Positions 46,067 through 55,188 of a DNA stretch of 59,981 nucleotides are shown in pieces. A program made the position numbers and the translations under genes. Positions within the stretch are counted from its first letter, which is position 1, and every line of letters begins with the position of its first letter. The notes beneath the pieces are model-generated. The model was given only the letters and a program-made list of their open reading frames with translations. It had not been told where the DNA came from and did no database searches. This DNA is from Gammaproteobacteria bacterium. GTDB taxonomy: Bacteria; Pseudomonadota; Gammaproteobacteria; JAJDOJ01. The stretch lies in assembly GCA_026984215.1 (NCBI GenBank), contig JALSSO010000069.1, forward strand, positions 1 through 59,981, given 5' to 3'.

Positions 46067-48989
46067 ACTGTGGGACGTCGCGCGCAAGGAACTCTACGGC
46101 TTCTTCGCCTCGCCGGTGGCATGGCTGTTCCTGGGGGCCTTCCTGCTAGTCACCTTCTTCGTGTTCTTCTGGGTGGAGACCTTCTTCGCCCGCAACGTGG
46201 CGGATCTGCGTCCCTTGTTCCAGTGGATGCCGGTGCTGCTGATCTTCCTGGTCGCGGCGTTGACCATGCGTGCCTGGAGCGAGGAACGCCGGGCCGGTAC
46301 CCTGGAGAACCTGCTCACGGCGCCCGTGCGCCCGGTCAAGCTCGTGTTGGGCAAGTTCGTGGGCGGCATGGCCCTGGTGGCCGTCGCCCTGGCCCTGACC
46401 CTGCCGCTGCCGGTCACGGTGGCGTTGCTCGGGCCGCTGGACTGGGGGCCGGTGATCGGGGGCTACGTGGCGGCGCTGCTGTTGGCGGCGGCCTATCTGG
46501 CCATCGGGCTGTTCGTCTCGGCGCGCACGGACAACCCCATCGTGAGCCTCATCGGCACGGTGGTGGTGGGTGGCGCGCTGTACGTGATGGGTTCGAGCTG
46601 GTTTCTGAGCTTGGTGGGGCCCGTGCTCTCGCCGTTGCTTTCGGCACTGGGGACGGGATCGCGCTTCGAGTCCATCACTCGCGGCGTTCTGGACCTGCGC
46701 GATCTCTATTATTACCTGAGCCTGGTCGGGATCTTCCTGGCCCTCAACGTCTACAGCCTGGAGCGCCTGCGCTGGGCCCCTGATGCGCGTGGTCCGCGCC
46801 ACCGGCGCTGGCACGGGCTTACGGCGCTGATCGTGGCCAACTTCGCGGCGGCCAATCTGTGGCTCGCGCCGCTCGGCGGGTTGCGGGCCGATCTCACCGA
46901 AGGGCACATCTACACCCTTTCGGAGGCCACGCGGCAGGTGCTGGCCGGTCTGCGCGAACCCCTGGTGATCCATGCCTATTTCAGCCACGAGACCCACCCC
47001 TTGCTCGCCCCCCTGGTCCCTCAGCTCCACGACTTGTTGGAGGAGTATGTGGTGGCCGGCAAGGGGCGGGTGCGCCTGGAATTCGTGGATCCCGCCGAGG
47101 ACCCGGAGGCCGAGCGGGAGGCCGGCGAGCGGTTCGGGGTGCGACCCGTGGCCTTTCAGACGGCGAGCAAGTACCAGACAGCGCTGGTCAACGCCTATTT
47201 CGACATCGTGGTCCAGTACGGGGACGAGTACGAACGGCTGGGCTACCGCGACCTCATCGAGATCAAGGTCCAGTCGGAGACGGATCTCGAAGTGCGCCTG
47301 CGCAACCCGGAGTACGACATCACGCGGGCCATCCGCAAGGTGGTGCAGGCCTGGCGGGGGGGTGGTGACGTATTCGCCGAGCTGCAAGAGCCGGTCACCC
47401 TCCATTTGTTCGTGTCACCCCCCCAGCGTCTGCCCGAGGAACTCCGGCCGGCCCGGGAGGCGCTGGTGGAGGCGGGCAAGGCCCTGGCCGGACGCAGCGC
47501 CGGGCACCTGAAGCTGGACGTGGTGGACCCCGATGCGCGGGGTTCCACGTTTGTGCGGGAGCTGGCCGAACGCTACGGGTTGCAGCCTTTGGTGCTGGGG
47601 CTGCTCGACCCCAACCCGTTCTGGCTCTATGCCGTGCTCGAGTCGGGGGACCGGTTCGTCCTCGTGAGTCTGCCCAAGGAACTCGAACAGGAGCCGCTGG
47701 AAAAGGCCATCCTCGCCGGCGTGAAGCGTTTCGTACCTGGTGTGTTGCGCACCATCGCGGTGGTGGCGCCGCCGGGTGGAATGCACGCGGGGCGCAGCTA
47801 CACGCTGCTGGAGGACGTGCTGCGTGAGAACGCCGCCGTGCGCCAGACGACCCTGGACGATGGAACGGTGCCGGAGGGGGTGGACCTGCTGTTGGTCCTC
47901 GATCCGCACGGCCTCAAGGAGAAGCAGGTCTTCGCCATCGACCAGTTCCTGATGGAAGGCGGCACGGTCGTGGCGGCCGCCAATCCGGTGGAAGTGAATC
48001 TCTCCGGCGGGGCCATCAGCGCCTCGGTCTCGCCCACCGGCCTCGAAGACTGGCTGAAGCACCAGGGCGTGACCCTGGGCAAGGCGTTGGTAATGGATCC
48101 CCAAAATCTGCCGTTTCCGATTCCGGTCACCCGGTTCGTGGGCGGCTTCGCCATCCAGGAAATCCAGGCCTTGCCGTACCCCTACTTCATCGACGTGCGC
48201 GGCGCGGGACTCGGAGAGCACGTGGCGGTGGCGGGTCTGGAGCAGGTCACGGTCACCTGGGCCTCGCCGTTGTCGGTACAGCCGCCGCAGGGCGTGCGGG
48301 CCGAGACGCTGTTGCGCAGTTCGCCGGAAAGCTGGGTGTCGGAGTCGGTGCGGGTTCAGCCGGATTTCACCGCCTACCCGAAGACCGGGTTCGCCTCCGG
48401 CGAGCCGTCCGGCCCGCAGATCCTCGCCGTGGCGCTGACCGGACGTTTCAGCTCTTGGTTCAAGGGCAAGGCCTCGCCATTGGCTCCAGACGAGAAAAAA
48501 ACCACGAGCAAGGCCCTGGATCCCGGTGAGTCGGATGCCGGGAAGCCCGAGGCCGGGGGTGAAACCGGCCACGAAAAGCGCTCCCAGGGCGAGACCACCC
48601 GGCAGGAGGAGGCTCCGGAGCCCAGGCCGCACCCGGTGATCGAGTCGTCGCCGAACCACGCGCGGCTGGTGGTCATCGGGTCTGGAACCTTCGTCTCCGA
48701 CACAGTGCTGGATCTGGCCACCCAGGCCCTCGGGACACGCTATCTCAAGCCGGTGGATCTGGTGCAGAACCTGGTGGACTGGGCGTTGGAGGATCCAGCC
48801 CTGCTCGCGTTGCGGGGCCGGGGGCAGTACTCGCGGCTGCTGAGGCCATTGGATGCCGGCGAGCGGGCCTTCTGGGAGTATCTGAACTACGCCTTGGCGC
48901 TCCTCGGCCTTGGGATCGTGTACCTGGCCTACCGGGCGATGCGCGAGCGCCGCCGCCGCTGGTACCGGCAGATCATGGCGATGGAGTGA
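46059..48989 (+). CDS. Fused GldF-like permease and GldG-like auxiliary protein
   Basis: 976 residues. The first ~245 form an ABC-2 permease with six TM helices (SPVAWLFLGAFLLVTFFVFF, MPVLLIFLVAALTM and others). A seventh TM near 250-275 leads into a large periplasmic GldG-type auxiliary domain (GLRADLTEGHIYTLSEATRQVLAGL, then PVTLHLFVSPPQRLP, VDLLLVLDPHGLKEKQVFAIDQFLMEGGTVV). A low-complexity charged linker lies at ~801-855, followed by a last TM (~943-962) and a basic tail. In Bacteroidetes these are two genes; here they are one. Substrate unknown. Confidence 0.85.
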   Translation: MRELWDVARKELYGFFASPVAWLFLGAFLLVTFFVFFWVETFFARNVADLRPLFQWMPVLLIFLVAALTMRAWSEERRAGTLENLLTAPVRPVKLVLGKFVGGMALVAVALALTLPLPVTVALLGPLDWGPVIGGYVAALLLAAAYLAIGLFVSARTDNPIVSLIGTVVVGGALYVMGSSWFLSLVGPVLSPLLSALGTGSRFESITRGVLDLRDLYYYLSLVGIFLALNVYSLERLRWAPDARGPRHRRWHGLTALIVANFAAANLWLAPLGGLRADLTEGHIYTLSEATRQVLAGLREPLVIHAYFSHETHPLLAPLVPQLHDLLEEYVVAGKGRVRLEFVDPAEDPEAEREAGERFGVRPVAFQTASKYQTALVNAYFDIVVQYGDEYERLGYRDLIEIKVQSETDLEVRLRNPEYDITRAIRKVVQAWRGGGDVFAELQEPVTLHLFVSPPQRLPEELRPAREALVEAGKALAGRSAGHLKLDVVDPDARGSTFVRELAERYGLQPLVLGLLDPNPFWLYAVLESGDRFVLVSLPKELEQEPLEKAILAGVKRFVPGVLRTIAVVAPPGGMHAGRSYTLLEDVLRENAAVRQTTLDDGTVPEGVDLLLVLDPHGLKEKQVFAIDQFLMEGGTVVAAANPVEVNLSGGAISASVSPTGLEDWLKHQGVTLGKALVMDPQNLPFPIPVTRFVGGFAIQEIQALPYPYFIDVRGAGLGEHVAVAGLEQVTVTWASPLSVQPPQGVRAETLLRSSPESWVSESVRVQPDFTAYPKTGFASGEPSGPQILAVALTGRFSSWFKGKASPLAPDEKKTTSKALDPGESDAGKPEAGGETGHEKRSQGETTRQEEAPEPRPHPVIESSPNHARLVVIGSGTFVSDTVLDLATQALGTRYLKPVDLVQNLVDWALEDPALLALRGRGQYSRLLRPLDAGERAFWEYLNYALALLGLGIVYLAYRAMRERRRRWYRQIMAME

Positions 48990-48992
48990 TCG

Positions 48993-49994
48993 ATGATGGC
49001 GCGTTGGATCCGTATTCTGGCTATCGTTCTGGGACTCCAGGTGTTGCTCGCGGGTCTGCTCTGGTGGGGCGCCCGCACCCCACAAGAGCCGGGTGGTGAG
49101 GCCCGATTCGTGGACTGGTCACCAGAGCAGGTCACCGCGCTCACCATCGAGGGCCCCGAAGGCCGGTCCTCCGTCACCCTGGAACGCCGTGGTGGGGACT
49201 GGGTGATCGCCCGGCTGGACGATCTGCCCGCCGCCGGAGCACGGATCGAGGATCTCTTGCGGCGACTGCACGAGGCGCGCGTGGGGGCGGCCGTCGGCAC
49301 CACCGCCTCGGCGCTGAAGCGCTTCCGGGTGGCCGACCAGGCCTATGAACGCCGTCTCACCCTGCGCGGGCCCGGAAACGCCACGCAGGTGCTGTACGTG
49401 GGCGAGTCGGCCGGGCCGGGCCGGGTGTACGCTCGCGTCGCCGGGCGAGACACGGCGCATGAACTGGGCGTGCGCCGCTACGAAATCGGGGATACCGTGG
49501 CCGACTGGGCGGACAAGTCTCTGCTGCAAGTGGACGCGGGGCAGATCGAACGGGTGTCCATCGGCGAGGACGTGCAGCTGGTCCACACGGACAAGGGATG
49601 GGGCCTGGCCGGCTCGGCGCAGAGCAAACCGATCGACCAGAAAGCGGCCCAACGCCTGATCGATCGGCTCGCCCGGATCTCGTTCAACGACGTGCTGCCC
49701 GCCTCCGAGGCCCACAAGGGCGAGTCGCTGGTCACCGTTCGCATCGAACGCAAACAGGGCAAGCCCGTCGTCTATCGCATCTACACCCGCGCGGACGAGA
49801 ACAAAGGGGCGCCCGAATACCTCCTGCGGATCGAAGGCAAGCCGTGGTGGTTCGTGGTGCCGGGTTATGCCGTGGCGGCGCTCGTCGACGCCGACCGGGA
49901 CAAGCTCCTCGGCGAGCCGCAAGCCCAAGGGAATGCAGGAGAGAAGGCCGGGGAGAAGGCCGGGAGCGAGCCGGGCGTTGGCGAGTCACCGTAG
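48993..49994 (+). CDS. DUF4340-domain protein
   Basis: 333 residues with an N-terminal membrane anchor (ILAIVLGLQVLLAGLLWWGA) and a periplasmic DUF4340 region (VTALTIEGPEGRSSVTLERRGGDWVI, then YLLRIEGKPWWFVVPGYAVAAL). DUF4340 proteins regularly follow GldG-type genes and are thought to be part of the same membrane system. The C-terminus is charged and low-complexity. ATG 48993 comes four bases after the upstream stop. Function unknown. Confidence 0.85.
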   Translation: MMARWIRILAIVLGLQVLLAGLLWWGARTPQEPGGEARFVDWSPEQVTALTIEGPEGRSSVTLERRGGDWVIARLDDLPAAGARIEDLLRRLHEARVGAAVGTTASALKRFRVADQAYERRLTLRGPGNATQVLYVGESAGPGRVYARVAGRDTAHELGVRRYEIGDTVADWADKSLLQVDAGQIERVSIGEDVQLVHTDKGWGLAGSAQSKPIDQKAAQRLIDRLARISFNDVLPASEAHKGESLVTVRIERKQGKPVVYRIYTRADENKGAPEYLLRIEGKPWWFVVPGYAVAALVDADRDKLLGEPQAQGNAGEKAGEKAGSEPGVGESP

Positions 49995-50070
49995 GCGGAT
50001 CGCGGCACGCCGGCGGCACGCACGGGGTCCCCGCGTGGGTGGACCGGCCGCGGGGCGGGCTGCACCGAGC

Positions 50071-50430
50071 TCACTGTTTCGGCTTGCCGTCCGTGTCCTC
50101 GCCGTGGATTTTCGTGCCGGCGGTCGCATGGCGGATGAGCCCATGGGCCATGCCGAGTCCCCGGAAGGCCAGCAGCAGCCCCCGCTCGAACACCGGCTGT
50201 AGAAAACGGCGGGCCTCGCTGCTCCACAGCCAGGGAATCATGCTGGCCAACGCCTGCCGGTAGTCGCCGTGCTCCACCGCCCCCAGCAGGGGACCGATGT
50301 CCAGACCGGGGTCGGTGTCGTGCAGGCGCGCCTTGGCCTGCTCCACGTCGAGGCCGTGATCCACGTAGTGGCCCTGGGCCACGGCGCGGAACCGGGCCCG
50401 CGCCTGTTGGGGGCTCAGCGCTTCAGCCAT
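50071..50430 (-). CDS. Small conserved-looking protein, third gene of a YqjD/YqjE-type unit
   Basis: 119 residues: an N-terminal helical part (LSPQQARARFRAVAQGHYVDHGLDVEQAKARLHD), a middle ALASMIPWLWSSEARRFLQPV segment and a hydrophilic tail with HGEDTDGK. I do not recognise the family. The start at ATG 50430 lies inside the end of the YqjE-like gene, overlapping by 16 bases, so the three genes 51040-50071 are probably one operon. Confidence 0.6.
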   Translation of the reverse strand: MAEALSPQQARARFRAVAQGHYVDHGLDVEQAKARLHDTDPGLDIGPLLGAVEHGDYRQALASMIPWLWSSEARRFLQPVFERGLLLAFRGLGMAHGLIRHATAGTKIHGEDTDGKPKQ

Positions 50431-50696
50431 TGGGCGGCGAAGGCGGCGAGGGCGGCCGGGACCAGCATGGCCAGACCCGTGAACAGGCCGGCCGCCGGCG
50501 TGCCCACCCGCGGCTCGAGGAACTGATACAGCGACCAGAGCATCAGCAGCAGGGCACCGAGCAGCAGGGCCGCGGCCACTCCGATCAGGGCGAGCACAGC
50601 CCCCGTACGGGTCACCGAGTGGCGCAACAGGCGCCCCTCGGCCTCCAGCAAGTCGAGCAGTGCGATGATGAAGTCGGACAGGGTCGTCCGCGTCAC
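50415..50696 (-). CDS. YqjE-like (phage-holin superfamily) membrane protein
   Basis: 93 residues with two hydrophobic helices (GAVLALIGVAAALLLGALLLML and GLFTGLAMLVPAALAAFAAQWL). It has the N-terminal helix-rich FIIALLDLLEAEGRLLRHSVTRTG block of YqjE-like proteins. It starts with GTG 50696, which overlaps the upstream TGA as GTGA, so it is translationally coupled to the YqjD-like gene. Confidence 0.78.
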   Translation of the reverse strand: MTRTTLSDFIIALLDLLEAEGRLLRHSVTRTGAVLALIGVAAALLLGALLLMLWSLYQFLEPRVGTPAAGLFTGLAMLVPAALAAFAAQWLKR

Positions 50697-51040
50697 CGGC
50701 CTCCGCCTCTGCCGAGCAACGCCGCCAGGATGAAGCCGGTGCCGAAGGCGATGGCCAGACCCGCCAGCGGATGCGACTGGACCTTCTCCACCACCTGCTC
50801 CACCGTCTCCTCGCCCTGCGCCTTGGCCCGCTGGAGCTGTTCCTTGAAAGGGAGCTCCTCGGCAGCCTCCCGCACGCTGTCGCGCACCTGTGCGCCGAGG
50901 CGGTCGGCCAATCGAGCCAAGTCGGCGCGCAACGCATCGAGGTCGGCGCGCAGCGCTTCGACTTCGCTTTGCGCTTCCCCGGCGGGTTGCTCCTCGGACT
51001 GGGGACCGCCGGCGTTCCCTTGTTGTCGTTCTGCTGCCAT
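50693..51040 (-). CDS. YqjD/ElaB-family (DUF883) membrane protein
   Basis: 115 residues. A long hydrophilic helix (SEVEALRADLDALRADLARLADRLGAQVRD) is followed by a C-terminal membrane anchor (HPLAGLAIAFGTGFILAALLG). This is the layout of YqjD/ElaB, membrane proteins that bind ribosomes in stationary phase in E. coli. The ribosome site GGAGGTGAATC before ATG 51040 is excellent. It is divergent from the GT2 gene at 51089. Confidence 0.82.
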   Translation of the reverse strand: MAAERQQGNAGGPQSEEQPAGEAQSEVEALRADLDALRADLARLADRLGAQVRDSVREAAEELPFKEQLQRAKAQGEETVEQVVEKVQSHPLAGLAIAFGTGFILAALLGRGGGR

Positions 51041-51088
51041 GATTCACCTCCACGAAATATTGAGCACGCCACGAGTATAGGGCCTGAC

Positions 51089-52003
51089 ATGGGCGGCACA
51101 ATGGGTCAGGATCAAGCCCGCGTCATTGCCGTGGTGGTGGCGTACCGGCCGGATTTCAAGCGCCTGGCCGCCGTGCTCGAGTCCATCGCGGGCCAGGTGG
51201 CGGGGATCGTCCTGGTGAACAATGGAACCGAGGAGTTGCGCCCGGTGGCTCGGGCCGTCGGCGCCGTCGTCCAGGAGCTCGGGTGCAACCGTGGGCTGGC
51301 CGCGGGCCTGAATGCCGGGATCGCGCGGGCCCGGCGGCTCGGCGCCTCGCACGTGTTGCTCCTGGACCAGGACAGCGTTCCGGCTGCGGACTTGGTACTG
51401 CGGCTCCTCGGGGCGTTGACGGCCGCCGCCGGAGCCCGCCCGCCCCCGGCCGCCGCCGGACCCCTGTTCGTGGAGGCGCGCACGGGCCGGCCGGCCTTTT
51501 TCGTCCGCTTCGGGCGTCTGGGGCTGCGCCGGCTGCGCTGCACCGGTGACGAGACGGTGTCCTGTGGGTTCCTCATCACCTCGGGTTCGCTGATTCCCGT
51601 GGAGGTGCTCGATCGCGTGGGACCCATGGACGAGTCGCTGTTCATCGAACACGTGGATACCGATTGGCACCTGCGGGCGCGGGCGGCCGGATACCGCGCG
51701 CTGGGTGTGTGCGCGGCCCGCCTGAGCCACCAGCGGGGAGCGGCCACGGTGCGGTTCGCGGGCCTGGATCTGCCCCGCCACATCCCCTTGCGCCACTACT
51801 ATCTGCTACGCAACAGCCTGTGGCTGTATCGCAGGCCCTATGCGCCATGGCGCTGGATCCTGGCCGACGTGGTGCGCAACTTGGCGTGGATGGCGGCCGT
51901 GCTGCTCACCCATGGCGACCGTGGCGCGCACCTGCGGGCCATGGCGCGCGGTATTCGGGACGGTCTGGGGACGCCGCCTCCGCCGCCCGTTGCAAGGCCC
52001 TGA
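51089..52003 (+). CDS. Rhamnosyltransferase-like GT2 glycosyltransferase
   Basis: 304 residues. The N-terminal GT2 domain has VIAVVVAYRPDFKRLAAVLESI, IVLVNNGTEELRPVAR and LLLDQDS, where the last is the DxD-like metal site of RfbN-type rhamnosyltransferases. Then come VSCGFLITSGSLIP and FIEHVDTDWHLRARAAGYRALGVCAARLSHQRG. The C-terminus has aromatic/basic helices (RHYYLLRNSLWLYRR). It stands alone, away from the main polysaccharide locus. ATG 51089 or 51101. Confidence 0.88.
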   Translation: MGGTMGQDQARVIAVVVAYRPDFKRLAAVLESIAGQVAGIVLVNNGTEELRPVARAVGAVVQELGCNRGLAAGLNAGIARARRLGASHVLLLDQDSVPAADLVLRLLGALTAAAGARPPPAAAGPLFVEARTGRPAFFVRFGRLGLRRLRCTGDETVSCGFLITSGSLIPVEVLDRVGPMDESLFIEHVDTDWHLRARAAGYRALGVCAARLSHQRGAATVRFAGLDLPRHIPLRHYYLLRNSLWLYRRPYAPWRWILADVVRNLAWMAAVLLTHGDRGAHLRAMARGIRDGLGTPPPPPVARP

Positions 52004-52015
52004 GCCGGCGGGCCG

Positions 52016-52765
52016 TCAGGACCAGTACTGTTCGGTACTGATCTGGCCGGGGTCGCGGCGCTTGTTGCGCTTGAAGCCCCGGGCCTCGAGCACGGCGGTG
52101 GTGTCCTGCACCATGCCGGGATTGCCGCAGATCATCACGTGGGTCCTGTGCGGGTCGAAGGGAATGCCGCCGCGGGCCTCGAGGCTGCCGTTCTCGATGG
52201 CGGCGGGGATACGGCCGGGCAGGGCGAAATCGGTCTTTTGGCGGCTGACGAACGGGACGTAGACGAACTGTTCGGGGTGGGCGTCGCGGATCCGGTCGAT
52301 GGTCTCGCGATAGGTCAGCTCCGGGACCGTGCGCACCGCGTGCACCAGCCCCACCTTGCGGAAACGCGCCCAGGGTTCCTGGGTCTTGGCGATGGACAGG
52401 AACGGGCCGATGGCGGTGCCGGTGGACAGCATCCAGAGGAATTCCGGCTCGTCCGGAATCTCGTCCAGGGTGAGAAAGCCGGCGCCCTTGGCGGCCACCC
52501 AGACCTTGTCGCCTGGCCGAAGCGCCGCCAGGCGCGGGGACAGCGGCCCTTCGGGCACGACGATGGAATAGAATTCCAGGGGCCGCTCGTCCGGCGCGTT
52601 GACGAAGGAGTAGGGCCGGGCGACGCGCTGCCCGTCGATGTCCAGGGCCAGCCGACCGAATTGCCCGGCCTTGAAGCCCAGGATGTCCGCATCCACCTTG
52701 AGCGAGTAGAGGCGGTCCGTCCAGTGATGATTGTCCACCACCGTGCCTTCGACCCAGCGTTGCAT
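52016..52765 (-). CDS. fpr: Ferredoxin--NADP+ reductase
   Basis: 249-residue Fpr-type flavoprotein shuttling electrons between NADPH and ferredoxin or flavodoxin. The FAD motif is RPYSFVNAP, the NADP-binding block LSTGTAIGPFLS, and VMICGNPGMVQDTTAVL near the end. The C-terminus ends in an aromatic pair (QYWS), as in bacterial Fpr. ATG 52765 is the only good start. It is divergent from the HAD phosphatase gene. Confidence 0.94.
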   Translation of the reverse strand: MQRWVEGTVVDNHHWTDRLYSLKVDADILGFKAGQFGRLALDIDGQRVARPYSFVNAPDERPLEFYSIVVPEGPLSPRLAALRPGDKVWVAAKGAGFLTLDEIPDEPEFLWMLSTGTAIGPFLSIAKTQEPWARFRKVGLVHAVRTVPELTYRETIDRIRDAHPEQFVYVPFVSRQKTDFALPGRIPAAIENGSLEARGGIPFDPHRTHVMICGNPGMVQDTTAVLEARGFKRNKRRDPGQISTEQYWS

Positions 52766-52869
52766 GCGCCTGCTCCGGTTGCCGCGAGGGGTAGCGCGTT
52801 ATCGCCCATCGGAACCGGGAATTCAACCCGGTGGGAAACGCGGATTCGGCGCTCAGGAGGAGCTGCGGC

Positions 52870-53652
52870 ATGAGCGCGTTGCTGCTGGATTTGGACGGTG
52901 TGCTCTATGTGGGAGACGAGCCGGTTGCGGGGGCCGCCGAGGCGGTGGCCTGGATCCGGCGACGCGGTATTGCGCATCTGTTCCTCACGAACACGACCTC
53001 GCGCCCGCGCGAGGCGCTGGTGGACAAGCTCGGGCGGATGGGGATCGCCGTGGCCGCCGAAGACATCCTGACACCCCCCGTGGCGGCGGTGCAGTGGTTG
53101 CGAAGCCACGCCCACGGACCCGTGGCCCTGTTCGTGCCGGAGGCGACCCGCGCCGAGTTCGCCGGGCTCGATCTCCTACCCGCACAGGCCCAGTCCGGGG
53201 CCGCCGCGGTGGTGATCGGCGATCTGGGTGAGGGTTGGGATTTCCCAACCTTGAACCGGGCCTTCCGGCTGCTCATGGCCGATCCCCGCCCGCCCCTGGT
53301 GGCCCTGGGTATGACCCGCTACTGGCGGGCTCCGGACGGTCTGCGTCTGGACGTGGGGGCCTTCGCCCATGCCCTGTCCTACGCGGCGGGCGTGGATCCC
53401 GTCGTGCTCGGCAAGCCGGCGGAACCGTTTTTCCGGGTGGCCCTGGATCGTTTGGGGGTGTCCGCGGGGGAAACCTGGATGATCGGCGACGACATCCGGG
53501 GTGACGTGCAGGGCGCCCAGCGTGCTGGCCTGCGCGGCGCGCTGGTGCGCACCGGCAAGTTCCAGCCCTCGGATCTGAATTCCGGGATCCGGCCGGACGC
53601 CGTGCTCGACTCCATCGCCGACCTGCCGCGCTGGTGGGAGCGGGTCGGATGA
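52870..53652 (+). CDS. HAD-IIA family phosphatase (NagD/LHPP-like)
   Basis: 260 residues with the HAD motifs: motif I DLDGVLYVGD, motif II LTNTTSR (Thr in the HAD-IIA cap-side position) and the motif III/IV block GDDIRGDVQGAQRAG. The C-terminal cap order fits the IIA subgroup with LHPP, which acts on phospho-lysine/histidine or pyrophosphate, or NagD; substrate unknown. ATG 52870 has GGAGGAG 8 bases upstream. Its stop overlaps lpxA as ATGA. Confidence 0.9.
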   Translation: MSALLLDLDGVLYVGDEPVAGAAEAVAWIRRRGIAHLFLTNTTSRPREALVDKLGRMGIAVAAEDILTPPVAAVQWLRSHAHGPVALFVPEATRAEFAGLDLLPAQAQSGAAAVVIGDLGEGWDFPTLNRAFRLLMADPRPPLVALGMTRYWRAPDGLRLDVGAFAHALSYAAGVDPVVLGKPAEPFFRVALDRLGVSAGETWMIGDDIRGDVQGAQRAGLRGALVRTGKFQPSDLNSGIRPDAVLDSIADLPRWWERVG

Positions 53653-54455
53653 ACGAGCAGATCCATCCGACGGCCATCGTCGATCCCGCCGCCCGCATTG
53701 GGCCGGGGACCCGGATCGGGCCCTACTGTGTCCTGGAGGGTCCCGTGGAGATCGGTCCCGGCAACGAGATCCTGGCCCATAGCGTGATCCTGGGTCGGGT
53801 GCGGATCGGCGCCGGCAACCACATCGGCCCACACGCCTGCATCGGCACGCCGCCGCAGAGCATCGGCGCCCATGCGCAGGACACCGGGGTGGTGATCGGA
53901 GACCGCAACGTGATCCGGGAGTTCGCCACCATCCACCGCGCCCTCGACCCCGAACGACCCACGCGCATCGGCGATGGCAACTTCATCATGTCCGGCGGCC
54001 ATGTGGCCCACGACTGTGTGGTGGGTGACCATTGCGTGCTCACCAACGGGGCCTTCGTCTCCGGGCACTGCCAGATCGGGGACCGCGTGAACATCTCCTC
54101 TCCCGTGGGCGTGCACCAGTTCGTGCGCATCGGCCGGTTGGCGATCCTGAGCGCCGGCGCCCAAGTGGGCATGGACGTGCCGCCCTTCATGCTGGTGGAA
54201 GGGCGCAACACCGTGCGGGGTCTGAATCGGGTGGGCATGCAGCGGGCGGGCATCGGCCCGGAGGCGCGCCGGCAGATCAAGCACGTCTACCGCGTGTTGT
54301 ATCGCTCGGGTCTCCCGCTCGATCAGGCGTTGGATGCGCTGGAGGGGGAGGATCTGCTGCCCGAGCCGCGCGAGATCGTGGCTTTTTGCCGCGCGCCCAG
54401 CCGGCGCGGCATCATGCCGGGGCCGCGCGCGGCGGCAGCGGCGGAAAAGCCATGA
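53649..54455 (+). CDS. lpxA: Acyl-[ACP]--UDP-N-acetylglucosamine O-acyltransferase, LpxA family, orphan copy
   Basis: 268-residue hexapeptide acyltransferase of the lipid A pathway. The catalytic His is His121 in GGHVAHDCVVG, aligned with E. coli His125. NISSPVGVHQFVRIG and QVGMDVPPFMLVEGRNTVRG follow the LpxA pattern, as does the C-terminal helical domain (RQIKHVYRVLYRSGLPLDQALDALE). LpxA normally lies with lpxD, fabZ and lpxB; here it stands alone after a HAD phosphatase, so it may be a second copy with another role. The ATG overlaps the HAD stop. Confidence 0.82.
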   Translation: MNEQIHPTAIVDPAARIGPGTRIGPYCVLEGPVEIGPGNEILAHSVILGRVRIGAGNHIGPHACIGTPPQSIGAHAQDTGVVIGDRNVIREFATIHRALDPERPTRIGDGNFIMSGGHVAHDCVVGDHCVLTNGAFVSGHCQIGDRVNISSPVGVHQFVRIGRLAILSAGAQVGMDVPPFMLVEGRNTVRGLNRVGMQRAGIGPEARRQIKHVYRVLYRSGLPLDQALDALEGEDLLPEPREIVAFCRAPSRRGIMPGPRAAAAAEKP

Positions 54456-54481
54456 GGCACGCTGCTCCCGGCCGCTCGGGC

Positions 54482-55006
54482 TCAATAAGTCTCCAGGGTA
54501 TTGTCGGCACCCGTGTCGCGGGCGATGGTGATCCCCGAACTGGAAGGAACGCGGATGAGATTGTTGAAGCCCGTCAGTTCCAGGGTCTCGACCTGCGTGC
54601 CCCTTCCCACCGTGACCGTGTTGCGGTCACCGCTGACCAGGAGCTTGCGCACGTCGTTGTCATCGCCCACCGTCAGCACGTTGTCCGCGCCCGAGACCGT
54701 GAGATCGTAGCGGTCGCTGCGGTCGATCGTCTGGGTCGCGCCGGTACTGGAGACGATGACCTGCGCCACCGTTTCGGTGTCACTCGTGTTCCCGCCGCGC
54801 GCGCTGGACGGGAGGAAGCTGTCGAAGAACGAGCCGCCGCCAAGGAGGTCTGCTTTGCCCACGGTGCCCCCGGGCAACAGGCCGTTCGTGCCCAGCTTTC
54901 CGCCGAAGAAGCCGTTTTCGAAGGGATTCTGGACCGTCTGGCCGTCCTCGGCGCAGCCGACCAGGACCAGGGTGGCAGTGAGCAGGAGTAGAATACGGTG
55001 CCCCAT
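54482..55006 (-). CDS. DUF3060-type lipoprotein with beta-solenoid-like repeats
   Basis: 174 residues. Signal peptide MGHRILLLLTATLVLVGC with lipobox LVGC. The C-terminal half has repeats with N-x-[LV]: GADNVLTVG, GDRNTVTVG, GFNNLIRVP and GADNTLETY, each starting with Gly and an Asn, as in DUF3060. This suggests a small beta-helix. It is convergent with lpxA and divergent from the lyase gene. ATG 55006. Confidence 0.8.
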   Translation of the reverse strand: MGHRILLLLTATLVLVGCAEDGQTVQNPFENGFFGGKLGTNGLLPGGTVGKADLLGGGSFFDSFLPSSARGGNTSDTETVAQVIVSSTGATQTIDRSDRYDLTVSGADNVLTVGDDNDVRKLLVSGDRNTVTVGRGTQVETLELTGFNNLIRVPSSSGITIARDTGADNTLETY

Positions 55007-55188
55007 GGCGGCCCTCCCGGGGATGTGGTGCCCGATTGGATCGGCAGTATAGCGCGGTGGCCGTGCCGCCGCGGCCCATCATCGGGGCACCTCGCGCACG
55101 TCGCGTTGCGGAGGCGTCGGGATCCCCTCGCCAAGCGTGGCGTGGTGTGACAGAGTAACTTCCTGCTTCCTGGCTCATCCGCGCATTC

